From a bacterium (GTDB taxonomy: Bacteria; Cyanobacteriota; Vampirovibrionia; Obscuribacterales; Obscuribacteraceae): a DNA stretch of 5,187 bases. This document shows, one piece after another, positions 4,557 through 5,187 of this stretch; positions within the stretch are counted from its first letter, which is position 1, and the number at the start of each line of letters is the position of its first letter. The notes beneath the pieces were generated by a model that made no database searches, was not told the origin of the DNA, and saw only the letters and a program-made list of their open reading frames with translations. The DNA lies in the NCBI GenBank assembly GCA_030431355.1, contig JAUIJG010000379.1, positions 1 to 5,187 on the forward strand. The letters are read 5' to 3'. A program made the translations under genes and the position numbers.

Positions 4557-5187
4557 CTACTTCCCTTTCTTTTTCTTCTTCTTCGACTTGCCGTCAGAGT
4601 CGGAGTCATCTTCAGAATCATCGGATTCTGGCTCTTCGGCCTCCTCTGCCTTGCTTTCAGCCTTCTCTTCTTTGGCTGATTTGGCATCAGCTTTATCGTC
4701 AGACTTGGCGCCCTCATCTGTGGACTGTTCGTCATCGGAGTCATCCGGGTCTTCTTCCGGCTCGATAATCGGGCTTACCGAAACAACGGAATCATCTTCG
4801 GCCAACTGCTGAATGCGAACTCCAGTAGCCATACGTCCCTGGGCACTGATGGCAGATGCTTGCTGACGAACTACGACACCATTGGCAGTGGCGATAACAA
4901 TTTGGTCCGTTGACTCAACCACATTCAAGCAAGCCAACTTGGAATTGGCACCTTTGAACTTGGTACCGATGATACCGACACCACCCCTGCCTTGCTGCCT
5001 GAACTCTTCAAGCTTGACTCGCTTGCCATAACCATCATTGGTTACCACAAGAACGTAAGAATTATCGCTGGGCGCAATTGCGTCACAACCGACAATCTTA
5101 TCGCTGTCTCTCAAACTGATTGCTCTCACTCCCCGGGCGGAACGGCCCATGGGACGCAATTCATTCTCGCTGTAACGGATACACATT
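4557..5187 (-). CDS. gyrA: DNA gyrase subunit A, C-terminal part (5' part beyond window)
   Basis: The 209 visible residues are the end of GyrA, which with GyrB introduces negative supercoils using ATP. The frame runs off the right edge and the first Met shown is internal. Residues 1-140 are the last blades of the beta-pinwheel that wraps DNA. They include MGRSARGVRAI, the repeat YVLVVTNDGYGKRV...GRGGVGII and the final IVIATANGVVVRQ...GRMATGVRIQQL. These blade motifs fit GyrA better than ParC, although the diagnostic GyrA-box is not within view. From residue 142 the protein changes to a low-complexity acidic tail of about 58 residues (codons 4590-4763) rich in Asp, Glu, Ser, Lys and Ala. It ends in a basic cluster with six consecutive lysines (codons 4560-4589). 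In E. coli GyrA a short acidic tail tunes DNA wrapping and supercoiling; this tail is notably longer. The stop is TAG at 4557-4559. Subunit identity is confident. Confidence 0.95.
   Translation of the reverse strand, partial: MCIRYSENELRPMGRSARGVRAISLRDSDKIVGCDAIAPSDNSYVLVVTNDGYGKRVKLEEFRQQGRGGVGIIGTKFKGANSKLACLNVVESTDQIVIATANGVVVRQQASAISAQGRMATGVRIQQLAEDDSVVSVSPIIEPEEDPDDSDDEQSTDEGAKSDDKADAKSAKEEKAESKAEEAEEPESDDSEDDSDSDGKSKKKKKKGK

Noticed and set aside
4560..4763. Low-complexity DNA as a tandem repeat or microsatellite element
   Set aside because: The frame is intact and the sequence is irregular at the DNA level. It is explained by the acidic and lysine-rich GyrA tail.
4507..4812. Serine-rich open frame opposite the gyrA tail
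   Set aside because: It is the antisense shadow of the acidic low-complexity GyrA codons, which read as Ser-rich peptides on the other strand.

Overview
The window looks like an ordinary piece of a bacterial chromosome. It has five protein-coding genes, two cut by the window edges, and unusually structured intergenic DNA. The only clear housekeeping marker is the 3' end of gyrA (DNA gyrase subunit A). Around it are an OmpR/PhoB-type response regulator, a bacterial caspase-like protease, a membrane-anchored TPR protein and a small unknown protein. Base composition is balanced in the genes and AT-richer between them. A caspase-like protease, TPR proteins and a cyanobacterial-looking regulator together suggest Cyanobacteriota in a broad sense, possibly a non-photosynthetic lineage such as Vampirovibrionia/Obscuribacterales. 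That is an impression from protein style, not a demonstrated placement.

Layout: (1) 1-969, + strand, the C-terminal part of a caspase-fold (peptidase C14-like) protein with a His/Cys pair and a Pro/Thr/Ser-rich tail. (2) 995-2596, - strand, convergent with it across 25 bp, a protein with N-terminal membrane segments, a possible PH-like middle domain and about eight TPR units. (3) 2597-3005, a 409-bp divergent intergenic region with several inverted repeats and a near-perfect 10-bp-period direct repeat, the geometry expected for an OmpR/PhoB-family binding site. (4) 3006-3740, + strand, the response regulator, with no histidine kinase beside it and a strong terminator at 3844-3870. (5) 3979-4107, a good sigma70-type promoter and a leader with two hairpins, preceding (6) 4108-4380, + strand, a 90-residue protein I do not recognise. 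(7) 4474-4508, a strong and probably bidirectional terminator. (8) 4557-5187, - strand, the end of gyrA with a long acidic tail ending in a lysine cluster.

No single operon joins these genes. Each whole gene appears to be its own transcription unit: the regulator and the small gene are separated by a terminator and a new promoter, and the other neighbours are divergent or convergent. The points most worth a second look are the direct repeat and dyads upstream of the regulator, the structured leader of the small gene, the TPR protein's architecture and the gyrase tail. I saw no tRNA, rRNA, CRISPR array or insertion sequence. I found no convincing case for a wholly new system.
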